A DNA stretch of 64,000 bases from Clostridia bacterium (GCA_017456015.1 JAFTLL010000004.1:124001-188000), one strand, 5' to 3'; counted from the stretch's first letter, positions 17,056-24,764 are shown. Translations and numbers: made by a program. Notes: a model not told the origin generated them from the letters alone.

Positions 17056-17922
17056 ATGGAGTTAAACAGATTTATACCCTTGTATGTGACTTATCGTTGT
17101 TCTAAATGCGGCAACACAGTTGTTACTAACCATATTGTTCGTGAAACCACTACTGCAACAAATAACGATACTGTTGTTTGGCAGGGGACCAAAGAAGATT
17201 TCAACAATATGGATGGCAAAAAAGAATTAGAACCTGGCAGGAGAATTAAAAAAATATTTGCCGAAGAAGAAAAAGGATTATATCGTTTAGCTGAGTTCAA
17301 CTGCAAATGTGGTCATTGTAACCATAAGGAATCTTGGTCAAAAATGCGATATTATGTTTTTGATGCAGTTTTTGGCACACTTCTACCACTTGCGATTCTG
17401 CTTACCATTGTTGCCTTTCCCATTGGAATATGGCTATTAGGCGTTGAAGCAATTTATCTATCCATAAAGCATTTACATAGAGCATTTATGGAAAAAAGAA
17501 TAAAAAAGTTACCTAAATTAAGTTTACCTTGTATTTCTTTGTTGCCGCAGGAATCGGTTCAACTTTTTAAAAACAAATTGGCAGATGAAAAAGCCGAACA
17601 AAAGGCAACACCAGAACCCGTTGAAGAAAAGATTACATCTAACGAATATTTATCAGAAAACGAAAAGGCTAAATCTTTTGCGAAAAACGAATATGATGTA
17701 ATAATTAAATATTGGGCTCAAATCTATACTGTTTCACAAAGCAATGATTTAGATGAAAGTATTAGGGAACAAGTTGTTTCGGGTTTATGGAACAAGATAA
17801 GGGTAGAAAAAGACGAATCTTTTATTAGAAAGTTAAAAGTTTTCAGGTCATATATTAACGAAGATGTTTTGGCTTCTGAATTAAATATAGTTGCTCGTTT
17901 TTATGATGGAGAATTCAAATAA
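17056..17922 (+). CDS. Split zinc-ribbon membrane protein of unknown function
   Basis: A 288-residue protein not recognised. C15-x-x-C18 and C85-x-x-C88 (with Cys-83) look like two halves of a zinc ribbon separated by a 66-residue insert. One or two hydrophobic segments follow (about 104-135, FGTLLPLAILLTIVAFPIGI and onward), then a charged cytoplasmic-type tail with a Lys/Glu-rich linker (170-205) and a helical C-terminal domain. GGGGG lies 5 nt before the ATG. Codon use is AT-rich like the rest of the element. It follows the structured RNA and precedes a small membrane protein, so the three may act together. Confidence 0.75.
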   Translation: MELNRFIPLYVTYRCSKCGNTVVTNHIVRETTTATNNDTVVWQGTKEDFNNMDGKKELEPGRRIKKIFAEEEKGLYRLAEFNCKCGHCNHKESWSKMRYYVFDAVFGTLLPLAILLTIVAFPIGIWLLGVEAIYLSIKHLHRAFMEKRIKKLPKLSLPCISLLPQESVQLFKNKLADEKAEQKATPEPVEEKITSNEYLSENEKAKSFAKNEYDVIIKYWAQIYTVSQSNDLDESIREQVVSGLWNKIRVEKDESFIRKLKVFRSYINEDVLASELNIVARFYDGEFK

Positions 17923-17941
17923 ATTGTGAGGAGAAAAAGAA

Positions 17942-18277
17942 ATGGCATTTTTTATTATTTTATTATTCTTAATTCCCGTGGTTATCTATTTTGTTCGTTA
18001 TAGTTTTAGCAGGATTAATATGGACAACTGTTCGAGATTAGACCCCAATGCTACGATTGTTGGTGTTCGTAGCGAGAATGACAATTGGGGTAAATACAAA
18101 CATATTAAGACAATAGTGCAATTTTCTGATGGTTCTGAATACCATACATATTATACCCGACAGGAGCCTGGCTTTGGATATACAAGAATTATTGTAGATG
18201 CCGAAGTAATTGAAGAAATTAAAGAAAAGGCAATTATTGCACACAAGAAAAAGGTAGAAAAAGAAAGCAGCAACTAA
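17942..18277 (+). CDS. Small membrane-anchored protein of unknown function
   Basis: A 111-residue protein with an N-terminal membrane helix (about 2-19), then a small beta-rich domain (ATIVGVRSEND, KTIVQFSDGSEYHTYY) and a Lys-rich helical tail. The strand pattern is like small domains of unknown function found in many membrane proteins. GAGGAG precedes the ATG; the gene is 19 nt after the zinc-ribbon gene, so both are translated from one message. No function can be assigned. Confidence 0.72.
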   Translation: MAFFIILLFLIPVVIYFVRYSFSRINMDNCSRLDPNATIVGVRSENDNWGKYKHIKTIVQFSDGSEYHTYYTRQEPGFGYTRIIVDAEVIEEIKEKAIIAHKKKVEKESSN

Positions 18278-18290
18278 TGTATCACAAAAA

Positions 18291-18327
18291 GACACTCTGC
18301 GACTTTAATGGTCGTAGAGTGTCTTTT
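18291..18327 (+). terminator. Terminator of the cargo operon
   Basis: Thirteen-position stem with one mismatch (18291-18303 with 18311-18323), 7-nt loop, then TTTTAAT. Confidence 0.82.
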
Positions 18328-18332
18328 AATAA

Positions 18333-18353
18333 TTTGCACCAAGTTTGCACCAA
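18333..18353 (+). repeat. Paired TTTGCACCAA repeats, right end
   Basis: TTTGCACCAA at 18333-18342 and 18344-18353, 11 nt apart as at the left end, 75 nt inside the right att core. Same orientation on the plus strand as the left pair. Confidence 0.75.
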
Positions 18354-18375
18354 AGTTAAATTTTGAGCAAAAGTA

Positions 18376-18408
18376 AAACCCCGAAAACCGTGATGGTTTC
18401 GGGGTTTT
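18376..18408 (-). terminator. Element-borne terminator now serving rpsI
   Basis: Long stem AAACCCCGAAAACC / GGTTTCGGGGTTT (one bulged base), placed about 25 nt past the rpsI stop on the element side. It replaces the host terminator left behind at 12215-12244. The plus-strand TTTTTG tail suggests it can also act rightward. Confidence 0.75.
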
Positions 18409-18427
18409 TGATGTTCTTGAAAGATAA

Positions 18428-18444
18428 CAGATTATCTCTTTGAG
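18428..18444. repeat. Right attachment repeat (within rpsI 3' end)
   Basis: CAGATTATCTCTTTGAG, identical to 12262-12278. Contains the rpsI stop codon and the codons for Lys and Arg plus most of Ser, so insertion leaves S9 intact. Confidence 0.88.
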
Positions 18445-18830
18445 AACTGGGGTGCGCGACGGGCGCCTTTAAGACCGTATTTCTTACGCTCTTTCATTCT
18501 CGGGTCACGGGTCAAGAAGCCGGCTTTCTTCAAAGCAGGACGCAACTCTGCATCATATTGAAGCAGGGCACGGGCAACACCGTGACGGATGGCACCGGCC
18601 TGGCCGGTAACACCGCCGCCGCCAACGCGGCAAACAATGTCAAACTTATCGCTTGTACCGGTAAGGGCCAGCGGCTGACGAACAATCAGCTTTAAGGTTT
18701 CAAGGCCGAAATAATCGTCGATATCTCTATCGTTAATGGTTACTTTACCGGTTCCGTTATAGATACGAACTCTGGCAACCGAGCTTTTTCTTCTGCCGGT
18801 GCCGTAAAAATAAGGCTTGCTTTCAAACAT
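18432..18830 (-). CDS. rpsI: 30S ribosomal protein S9 (uS9)
   Basis: A 132-residue small-subunit protein whose C-terminal tail reaches the P-site tRNA. Seen: [15 protein letters not shown] near 10, [20 protein letters not shown] near 72, and the invariant C-terminal QFSKR. GGGAGGAT precedes the ATG. Second gene of the rplM-rpsI operon (18-nt gap). The gene end is the attachment site of the element, which regenerates the last codons exactly. Confidence 0.98.
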   Translation of the reverse strand: MFESKPYFYGTGRRKSSVARVRIYNGTGKVTINDRDIDDYFGLETLKLIVRQPLALTGTSDKFDIVCRVGGGGVTGQAGAIRHGVARALLQYDAELRPALKKAGFLTRDPRMKERKKYGLKGARRAPQFSKR

Positions 18831-18848
18831 GATTGTATCCTCCCTTTA

Positions 18849-19274
18849 TCAGTCAAGCTTTTCGGGCTTTTGAGCCGCGTGCTTGTGTTCCTCACCCTTG
18901 TAAATACGCAGACGGGTGAGCGCTTCTCTGCCGATTGTGGTGTCCGGAATCATGCCTTTAACAGCCAATTCCATTGCCAGCTCGGGACGAGTGTTCATCA
19001 GGATACGATATTTGGTTTCTTTCAAACCGCCGATATAACCGGTGTGGCGGCGGTAATACTTATTTTCCAGCTTGTTGCCGGTAAGTACTGCCTTTTCCGC
19101 ATTGATGATGATTACAAAATCACCGCAATCCACGTTCGGTGTAAATTCCGGCTTCAATTTTCCGCGAAGAATATTGGCGGCCTTAACCGCGGTTCTTCCC
19201 AGAGGCTTGCCGGCAGCGTCTAAAATATACCATTTGCGGACGATTTCGCCCTTTTTTGCCATATAAGTAGACAT
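18849..19274 (-). CDS. rplM: 50S ribosomal protein L13 (uL13)
   Basis: A 141-residue early-assembling large-subunit protein. Seen: [32 protein letters not shown] and the [11 protein letters not shown] stretch, all conserved. GGAGGTAG lies 10 nt before the ATG at 19274; a Met four codons in (MAKKGE) is an alternative. First gene of the L13-S9 operon, driven by a near-consensus promoter with phased A-tracts upstream. In many Firmicutes L13 controls this operon through a leader RNA; I see only a short leader of about 35 nt here. Confidence 0.98.
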   Translation of the reverse strand: MSTYMAKKGEIVRKWYILDAAGKPLGRTAVKAANILRGKLKPEFTPNVDCGDFVIIINAEKAVLTGNKLENKYYRRHTGYIGGLKETKYRILMNTRPELAMELAVKGMIPDTTIGREALTRLRIYKGEEHKHAAQKPEKLD

Positions 19275-19317
19275 ACTTCTACTACCTCCATAAAAATTCT
19301 TAATTTACAGCCTTTGT

Positions 19318-19346
19318 ATTGTATCACATTCGACTTTGGCTGTCAA
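19318..19346 (-). promoter_or_regulatory. rplM-rpsI promoter
   Basis: Minus strand TTGACA (19346-19341), 17-nt spacer, TACAAT (19323-19318): near-perfect sigma-A promoter. Confidence 0.85.
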
Positions 19347-19380
19347 CACTTTTTGTTTCATTTTTTAAATATCAAGGGTG

Positions 19381-19431
19381 CTATCTCGCTTTTTCTCATT
19401 TTTTCTCAATTTTACTCGTTTTATCTCATTT
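19381..19431. repeat. Five 10-bp phased A-tract repeats upstream of the rplM promoter
   Basis: CTC trinucleotides at 19385, 19395, 19405, 19415 and 19425, each separated by a T-rich tract: on the coding strand five units of GAG(A/T)AAAA with exact 10-bp period, about 40 to 80 bp upstream of the -35 box. Expected to bend DNA and act like an extended UP element, or to bind a protein on one face. Confidence 0.65.
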
Positions 19432-19450
19432 ATGAATTTTACTTTTTATT

Positions 19451-19486
19451 CAAAAAAAATCGACCTTTCCGCAAAAGGAAAGGTCG
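19451..19486 (-). terminator. Terminator of the CarD-family gene
   Basis: Ten-bp stem CGACCTTTCC/GGAAAGGTCG, 6-nt loop; leftward it is followed by ATTTTTTTT. Confidence 0.9.
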
Positions 19487-19492
19487 TAAAGT

Positions 19493-20008
19493 TTATTTGG
19501 ATACTTCCGGTTCGAGCGCCTGCATAATCATGGGCACAACTTCTGACGGTTGAATGTCCAAAACAAAGGCAAATTCATCGTACAAGACCTTTTGGGCGAT
19601 TTTGTACATTTTCTCGTCGGCAATGTGGAGCTTTTTGCCCTTGGCATGCAGCTCTTTTTCCTGCAAATACATAGCCTTTATCAGCTTGATAATCTCGGCA
19701 CGGTCGCCGCGTTGCAAAAGCGAGCGAAAGGCCGTCTGCCGTTCCTGCTTATCTTCTATCCAAATGTCCTCATCGTCCCGGATGCTTTGTATCAGCGCGT
19801 GAATTTCCTCGGCGTTGAGCACCGGACGCATTTTGGACAGCAAATCTGCATTATCGGTCGGCACATAAATCGTCGAGTTCTTTTCAAACATAGGTTGCAG
19901 AACATAATATTCCTTTTCCTGCTGCAATATCTGCTTTTTTTCTGTTCTTACAATTTTACAAATACCGGCGGCACTGTATTGTACCATCGCATTGACTTTG
20001 TATTCCAT
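19493..20008 (-). CDS. CarD family transcriptional regulator
   Basis: A 171-residue protein with an N-terminal CarD/TRCF RNA-polymerase-interaction domain (VNAMVQYSAAGICKI, then YYVLQPMFEKNSTIYVPT) and an all-helical C-terminal DNA-contacting domain (SLLQRGDRAEIIKLIKAMY). CarD proteins bind the RNAP beta subunit and stabilise open complexes, often at rRNA and ribosomal-protein promoters. It stands alone beside the rplM operon. Binding to that promoter is possible but not shown. Confidence 0.88.
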   Translation of the reverse strand: MEYKVNAMVQYSAAGICKIVRTEKKQILQQEKEYYVLQPMFEKNSTIYVPTDNADLLSKMRPVLNAEEIHALIQSIRDDEDIWIEDKQERQTAFRSLLQRGDRAEIIKLIKAMYLQEKELHAKGKKLHIADEKMYKIAQKVLYDEFAFVLDIQPSEVVPMIMQALEPEVSK

Positions 20009-20131
20009 GTTTGTCCCCCTATGCCGATAATATTTGCTATAACAAATTATACCTTATTTTGGGGAAAATTGTCATGGGCAAAATCAACAAAAATAGTGAG
20101 GAAGAAAAGCCTGTATTTTGCCAAGCCGAAA

Positions 20132-20866
20132 TTAGATTTGTTTTACCGGATTGCAGTTGAATATTTCGGTTTCGATTCCCGCAAACGCCGCTTTCAGCCG
20201 TTGCTCTAACACCGGCAAAATAATTTGCTCGGTTTCAAAATGCCCGGCGTCAATCAAATTGATTCCCCGTTCTGTCGCATCGAGAAAACCCGAGTATTTG
20301 ACATCGCCGGTCAAAAGCGTGTCGCACCCGAGCCGGGCGGCCTGCTCTAAATAACTGCCGCCGGAACCGGAGCAAACCGCCATGTGGTGTACCGGTTGTT
20401 TCCCTTCTGTAAAGCGAGGCCGGCAGCCAAGCGTTTTACCCACCTCGGCCGCAAAGTCGGCCGCCGATTTCGGCGCCGTATTGCCTACGCGAAGCCCCTC
20501 CTCAGCCACCGTGACCTGTTCCAGTCCGACCAAGGCACAGAGGGTGTCGCACACGCCGCCCTTTGCAAAGTCGAGATTGGTATGCGCCGAGATGACGGTT
20601 ATGCCGCTTTGTATCAGCTCCCAAACCACCGAGCCGGCCATGACCTTTTTGAGCGGATTAAAAATCACAGGATGGTGGGTTAAAATCACCCTTGCGCCGA
20701 TTTCTTTGGCGCGCTGCACCGCCGGAACGGTACAATCCAGTGAAAGCAAAACCTTTCCGGCATCGGCTTCGGGATCACCGACCAGCAGGCCGGGATTGTC
20801 AAATTCCAGCGCCGTTTCAAAAGGCGCAATCTCATTTAAAAAGCGATACAACTCTTGTGCTGTCAC
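20132..20866 (-). CDS. Nif3-like dinuclear metal centre protein
   Basis: A 244-residue NIF3/YqfO family protein, annotated historically as GTP cyclohydrolase 1 type 2 homologue; members form hexamers with a di-metal site. Metal-ligand motifs seen: ILTHHPVIF near 59, SAHTNLDFA near 94 and DAGHFETE near 211. This is the short form without the central PII-like insert. The second GTG (20866) is preferred since it is 9 nt after GAGG and gives the family start MTAQELYRFL; the GTG at 20872 is an alternative. It lies 11 nt after glnS. Cellular role not established. Confidence 0.85.
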   Translation of the reverse strand: MTAQELYRFLNEIAPFETALEFDNPGLLVGDPEADAGKVLLSLDCTVPAVQRAKEIGARVILTHHPVIFNPLKKVMAGSVVWELIQSGITVISAHTNLDFAKGGVCDTLCALVGLEQVTVAEEGLRVGNTAPKSAADFAAEVGKTLGCRPRFTEGKQPVHHMAVCSGSGGSYLEQAARLGCDTLLTGDVKYSGFLDATERGINLIDAGHFETEQIILPVLEQRLKAAFAGIETEIFNCNPVKQI

Positions 20867-20877
20867 AGTCACTCACC

Positions 20878-22548
20878 TCATTTTTTGGGTGTAAAAGAAT
20901 CTTTTAATGCCACCGTTCGATTGATAATCAATTTGCCCGGCTTCGAATCCTTATCGACGCAGAAATAGCCCTGACGCATAAACTGGAAGGTATCTCCGGC
21001 CTTTGCGTCGGCCATAAAGGCCTCACATTTTGCATTTTCCAAAACAACCAGGGAATCGGGGTTGAGATTTTCCTTAAAATCGGATACACCCTCCTCGTCT
21101 GACGGATTGGGTACATTAAACAGTCGGTCATACAAGCGGATGGTTGCATCGACGGCATGGGCGGCACTTACCCAATGGATTGTGCCCTTGACCTTACGGC
21201 CGTCGGCCGCGTTTCCACCCTTGGTTTGGGGGTCGTAGGTGACATGAACCGACGTAATGTTGCCCTCGGCATCGGTTTCGTGCGATGCGTATTTTACAAA
21301 ATACGCACCCTTCAAGCGCACCTCTTTTTCAGGGCAAAGGCGGAAATATTTCGGCGGCGGTACCAGGGCAAAGTCGTCCTGCTCGATATACAGCTCTCTG
21401 GAAAAGGTGATGGTTTTGGTTCCTTTTTCGGGCTGATTCGGATTGATTTCCACCGTGATTTCCTCGGTTTGGCCTTCGGGATAATTGTCTACGATTACCT
21501 TTAAGGGGCGCAAAACCGTCATGGCGCGCTCGGCGTTCTGGTTTAAATAATCCCGAACGCAGGATTCGAGCAGGGCATAGTCAACCACGCTGTACGCCTT
21601 GGAAACGCCGACCCGTTCAATAAAATCGCGAACGGCCTCGGCCGGGAAGCCTCTGCGGCGCATACCGCTGATGGTGGCCATACGCGGGTCATCCCAACCC
21701 GAAACAATACCGTCCTGCACCAGCTTCAAGCATTTGCGTTTGCTGGTCAGACAGTAGTTCAGGTTCAAACGGGCAAACTCAATCTGGCGCGGCGGCTCTA
21801 CCGTAAGTTCGGCGGCCTGCAACACCCAGTTGTAAAGCGGGCGGTGATTTTCAAACTCCAAGGAGCAGAGCGAATGGGTTACACGCTCACGCGCATCCGA
21901 AAGCGGATGGGCGAAATCGTACATAGGATAGACGCACCACTTGTCCCCCGTGCGGTGGTGGGTTGCCTTCATGACGCGGTAAATGACCGGGTCACGCATA
22001 TTGAGATTGGGCGAAGCCATATCGATTTTGGCACGCAAAACCAGACTGCCATTTTCAAACTCGCCCTCTGTCATACGCCGGAACAAATCGCGGTTTTCGG
22101 CAATCGGACGGTTGCGGAAGGGACTTTCCTTGCCCGGCTCGGTCAAGGTGCCGCGGTATTCGCGGATTTCATCGGCCGAGAGTTCATCGACATAGGCCAA
22201 GCCCTTATCGATTAATTTTAATGCGCACTCATAAATAAAATCAAAATAATCCGACGCATAGTAAACATCGTTCCATTTAAAGCCCAACCACTGAATATCC
22301 TCTTTAATGGCATCGACATACTCGGTGTCCTCTTTTGTTGGATTGGTGTCATCCAGGCGCAGATTGCACACACCGCCGTATTTTTTAGCAGTGCCGAAAT
22401 TGATACAAATGGCTTTGACATGGCCGATATGCAGATAACCGTTGGGCTCGGGCGGAAAACGGGTCTGCAACCGCGAATATACGCCCTCTTCCAAATCGGC
22501 ATCTATAAAATCATGAATAAAATTGGAGGTTTCTTTTCTTTCTTCCAT
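20878..22548 (-). CDS. glnS: Glutaminyl-tRNA synthetase
   Basis: Charges tRNA-Gln directly with glutamine. The 556-residue class I enzyme has PPEPNGYLHIGH with HIGH at 40-43, the LRLDDTNP motif, LTSKRK as the KMSKS-equivalent loop near 270, and the two beta-barrel anticodon domains at the C-terminus. Many Firmicutes lack GlnRS and use GatCAB; its presence here fits Oscillospiraceae-type Clostridia. It lies 14 nt after gltX, in the same orientation. Confidence 0.97.
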   Translation of the reverse strand: MEERKETSNFIHDFIDADLEEGVYSRLQTRFPPEPNGYLHIGHVKAICINFGTAKKYGGVCNLRLDDTNPTKEDTEYVDAIKEDIQWLGFKWNDVYYASDYFDFIYECALKLIDKGLAYVDELSADEIREYRGTLTEPGKESPFRNRPIAENRDLFRRMTEGEFENGSLVLRAKIDMASPNLNMRDPVIYRVMKATHHRTGDKWCVYPMYDFAHPLSDARERVTHSLCSLEFENHRPLYNWVLQAAELTVEPPRQIEFARLNLNYCLTSKRKCLKLVQDGIVSGWDDPRMATISGMRRRGFPAEAVRDFIERVGVSKAYSVVDYALLESCVRDYLNQNAERAMTVLRPLKVIVDNYPEGQTEEITVEINPNQPEKGTKTITFSRELYIEQDDFALVPPPKYFRLCPEKEVRLKGAYFVKYASHETDAEGNITSVHVTYDPQTKGGNAADGRKVKGTIHWVSAAHAVDATIRLYDRLFNVPNPSDEEGVSDFKENLNPDSLVVLENAKCEAFMADAKAGDTFQFMRQGYFCVDKDSKPGKLIINRTVALKDSFTPKK

Positions 22549-22562
22549 TACGCAAACCCTTT

Positions 22563-24224
22563 CTAAACCTTTTCATAATGCCGCTGTGCAGCCGACAGAC
22601 GTGCGCGGCAGGTTTCCTCTCCCAGCAGGTACATAATACTACACAAATCCGGTGTATTTCGGCGACCGGTTATGGCAATTCGAATCACCGTACTGATATC
22701 ACCGGCATGGCCTTTATATAAATCCGGATTTTGTTTGAATTCCTTGGTTTCGGCCGCAAAGCCCAATTCGGGGCAGATGCTTTTTATAGTTTCAAACCAT
22801 GCTTGACGGTCGGTTTCCGGACGATAGACCTTTGCATAGGCCTGCAAAGCCGCTGCTGCATCGGCAGGCGTTATGTTCTCGGGCAAATCGTAGCATGGCG
22901 TATATAATTCCTCAAAAAAATAGGCAGCATACGCTTTGGCGTCGCTCCATTTCACAATATCCTTACGCGGCTTGGGCACATCGCGGTCGATGGCAAAAAC
23001 ACGACGGGTATAGTCCGTATCACGGGCCAAAATGGCATAAAACTCGGGGTCAAATTCCTTGGCCCAATCCAGCAGACGCTCGGTCACCTGCTCGGAATTT
23101 AAGGTGCTGACGACATTTTTGGAAACATCGCAGAGCTTATCGGTATCAAACAGCGCACCCGAAACACTCATCTTTTTGAGCTGGAAGGGGAATTTTTTAT
23201 AGTTGACGCCGGGGTTGGCTCTCCGCCATGCTTCAAAATCGCTTGAAAGAATGGTCATTAAATATTCCATGACGCTTTCGGGCGCAAATCCCTCTTCAAT
23301 AAAATAGCGCACCGCCGCTTCGGGATCCTTGCGCTTGGAAATCTTGCGCTTTGCCCCATTATCCAATTTCATAATCGGCGCGGCATGGGCATATTTCGGC
23401 GGCTTAAAGCCAAGCAACCGGAACAGCTGCAAATGCTTGGGTGTGGAGGAAATCCATTCGTCGCCGCGAATGACATGGGTCGTATGCATTAAATGGTCAT
23501 CAATTGCATGAGCAAAATGGTAGGTCGGAATGCCGTCGGATTTCAGCAGAACAAAATCTTCATCATTTTCCGGCATTTCAATTTTACCCTTAATGCAATC
23601 CTCAAACCGAATCCGGTTCTCCTCATTGCCGGGGCTTTTTAAACGAACAACAAATGGTTTGCCTGCGGCAATTTCTTCTGCCGCCTGCTCTACCGTAATA
23701 TTACGGTGGGTTGCCCATTCGCCATGATAGCCGGTGCGGATTTTCTGTGCCTCCTGCTTTTCGCGAACGGCGGCCAAATCCTCGGCTGTACAAAAACAGG
23801 GGTAGGCCAAGCCTTGCCGCAACAGGGATTTCACATAGGTTTGGTAAATCTCGGCGCGGTCACTCTGCTGATAAGGGCCATAGGCACCGGTTTGGGTGTC
23901 GCCACCGGTAAAGCCCTCATCAATGGTTATGCCAAAGCGCTTTAAGCCTTCCACAATATCGGCAATACCGCCCTCGACCTCGCGTTTTTTATCGGTGTCC
24001 TCAATACGGACATAGAATAATCCGCCGGCACTTTCGACCGCCATGCGATTGACGAGTGCCATAAACAGCACACCCAAATGCAAATATCCGGTCGGGCTGG
24101 GGGCAACACGCACCACCCGTGCGCCTTCCGGCAGAACGCGTGCGGCATAGAGCGCCTCATAGTCCTCCGGTGTTTTTGTGATATGCGGCAGAAGCAGTTC
24201 CGCCATTCTTTCGTTTTGGTTCAT
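22563..24224 (-). CDS. gltX: Glutamyl-tRNA synthetase
   Basis: Charges tRNA-Glu. A 553-residue class I synthetase: APSPTGYLHLGV (HIGH variant HLGV at 49-52), VRIEDTDKKREVEGG, HVIRGDEWISSTPKH and the KISKRKD activation loop. It has a short N-terminal extension before the Rossmann fold and is slightly longer than the E. coli enzyme. Since glnS is the next gene, this GluRS is presumably discriminating for tRNA-Glu; that is inference. Starts 27 nt after queT. Confidence 0.97.
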   Translation of the reverse strand: MNQNERMAELLLPHITKTPEDYEALYAARVLPEGARVVRVAPSPTGYLHLGVLFMALVNRMAVESAGGLFYVRIEDTDKKREVEGGIADIVEGLKRFGITIDEGFTGGDTQTGAYGPYQQSDRAEIYQTYVKSLLRQGLAYPCFCTAEDLAAVREKQEAQKIRTGYHGEWATHRNITVEQAAEEIAAGKPFVVRLKSPGNEENRIRFEDCIKGKIEMPENDEDFVLLKSDGIPTYHFAHAIDDHLMHTTHVIRGDEWISSTPKHLQLFRLLGFKPPKYAHAAPIMKLDNGAKRKISKRKDPEAAVRYFIEEGFAPESVMEYLMTILSSDFEAWRRANPGVNYKKFPFQLKKMSVSGALFDTDKLCDVSKNVVSTLNSEQVTERLLDWAKEFDPEFYAILARDTDYTRRVFAIDRDVPKPRKDIVKWSDAKAYAAYFFEELYTPCYDLPENITPADAAAALQAYAKVYRPETDRQAWFETIKSICPELGFAAETKEFKQNPDLYKGHAGDISTVIRIAITGRRNTPDLCSIMYLLGEETCRARLSAAQRHYEKV

Positions 24225-24251
24225 ATTTCACTCCATAAGGGTTATTTTTGT

Positions 24252-24764
24252 TTACTTTAAAATATTCTGCAACTGTATCTTTCGCAGAAGAAAATAAAAA
24301 GGTACGCCCAACAAGAAGCAGACGGCGGCCTCGCCCAGACCGACCTGCCATGCAGAGGTCAAAAAACCGAGCCACCGTGCACCCTCGGGCAAAAATGCGG
24401 CAATCTCGGCACCGATAATCAAAGCATTAAAAAGGGTTGGGAAAAAGGCTGCCAGATAGGGCGCCCCCTTTTTTAAGGGGCGGGCAAAAAAATAAATACA
24501 AAGCGCCGAGAGCAACGTCGCCAGCGAGCCCAACAGCATATCGACCAAACCGTACGGACTGGCGATGTTGGCAATCAGACAACCCACCGTAAGGCCGGGT
24601 ATGGCAGCCGGTGTAAAAAGTGCCAACAGATTCAGCGCCTCGGAAAAGCGAAACTGAATCTGTCCGTAGGCAAGGTTAAGTAGAACCGCTATGTATGTTG
24701 AAACGGCATAAACAGCCGCTATGAGTGCCGAAAGCACAATAAACTTTATATTATTTTTTCTCAT
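24252..24764 (-). CDS. queT: QueT family queuosine-precursor transporter (ECF S-component)
   Basis: A 170-residue membrane protein with five to six hydrophobic segments, of the QueT family of substrate-binding ECF subunits thought to import preQ precursors. Supporting segments: RFSEALNLLALFTPAAIPGLTVG and IANIASPYGLVDMLLGSLAT. The ATG at 24764 shares its A with the pflA stop (TGATG), which sets the start and shows translational coupling. It would rely on a shared EcfAT module encoded elsewhere. Why it sits with pfl genes is unclear; no preQ1 riboswitch is present as there is no leader. Confidence 0.85.
   Translation of the reverse strand: MRKNNIKFIVLSALIAAVYAVSTYIAVLLNLAYGQIQFRFSEALNLLALFTPAAIPGLTVGCLIANIASPYGLVDMLLGSLATLLSALCIYFFARPLKKGAPYLAAFFPTLFNALIIGAEIAAFLPEGARWLGFLTSAWQVGLGEAAVCFLLGVPFYFLLRKIQLQNILK

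Larger units (their letters stand above)
12262..18444. mobile_element. Integrated genetic element in the 3' end of rpsI (about 6.2 kb)
   Basis: Bounded by identical 17-bp direct repeats, the right copy covering the last codons and stop of rpsI. The interior is visibly more AT-rich than the flanks. Contents: paired integrase arm-type repeats at both ends, DUF2971 gene, broken Tn916-type integrase, excisionase-like gene, unknown small protein, second tyrosine recombinase, a non-coding hairpin/iteron region, a structured RNA and two membrane-protein genes. No relaxase, coupling protein, type IV secretion or replication gene is recognisable, so it is a remnant, a satellite, or an island mobilised in trans. 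Confidence 0.88.

Noticed and set aside
12396..18350. TTTGCACCAA pairs as a degenerate CRISPR or DNA uptake repeat
   Set aside because: Only two copies per end, fixed 11-nt pitch and placement just inside the att cores fit integrase arm sites.
12279..18427. A complete conjugative element
   Set aside because: No relaxase, coupling ATPase or VirB4-like gene found among the open frames, so only an integrative island or remnant can be claimed.
19275..19317. L13 autoregulatory leader RNA
   Set aside because: The leader between promoter and rplM start is only about 35 nt and shows no convincing stem.
19314..19553. A 79-codon plus-strand open frame over the rplM promoter
   Set aside because: It runs antisense through the promoter and A-tracts and has no SD; composition is explained by the T-rich repeats.
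24225..24251. T-box upstream of gltX/glnS
   Set aside because: Only 27 nt separate queT and gltX, too little for a T-box.
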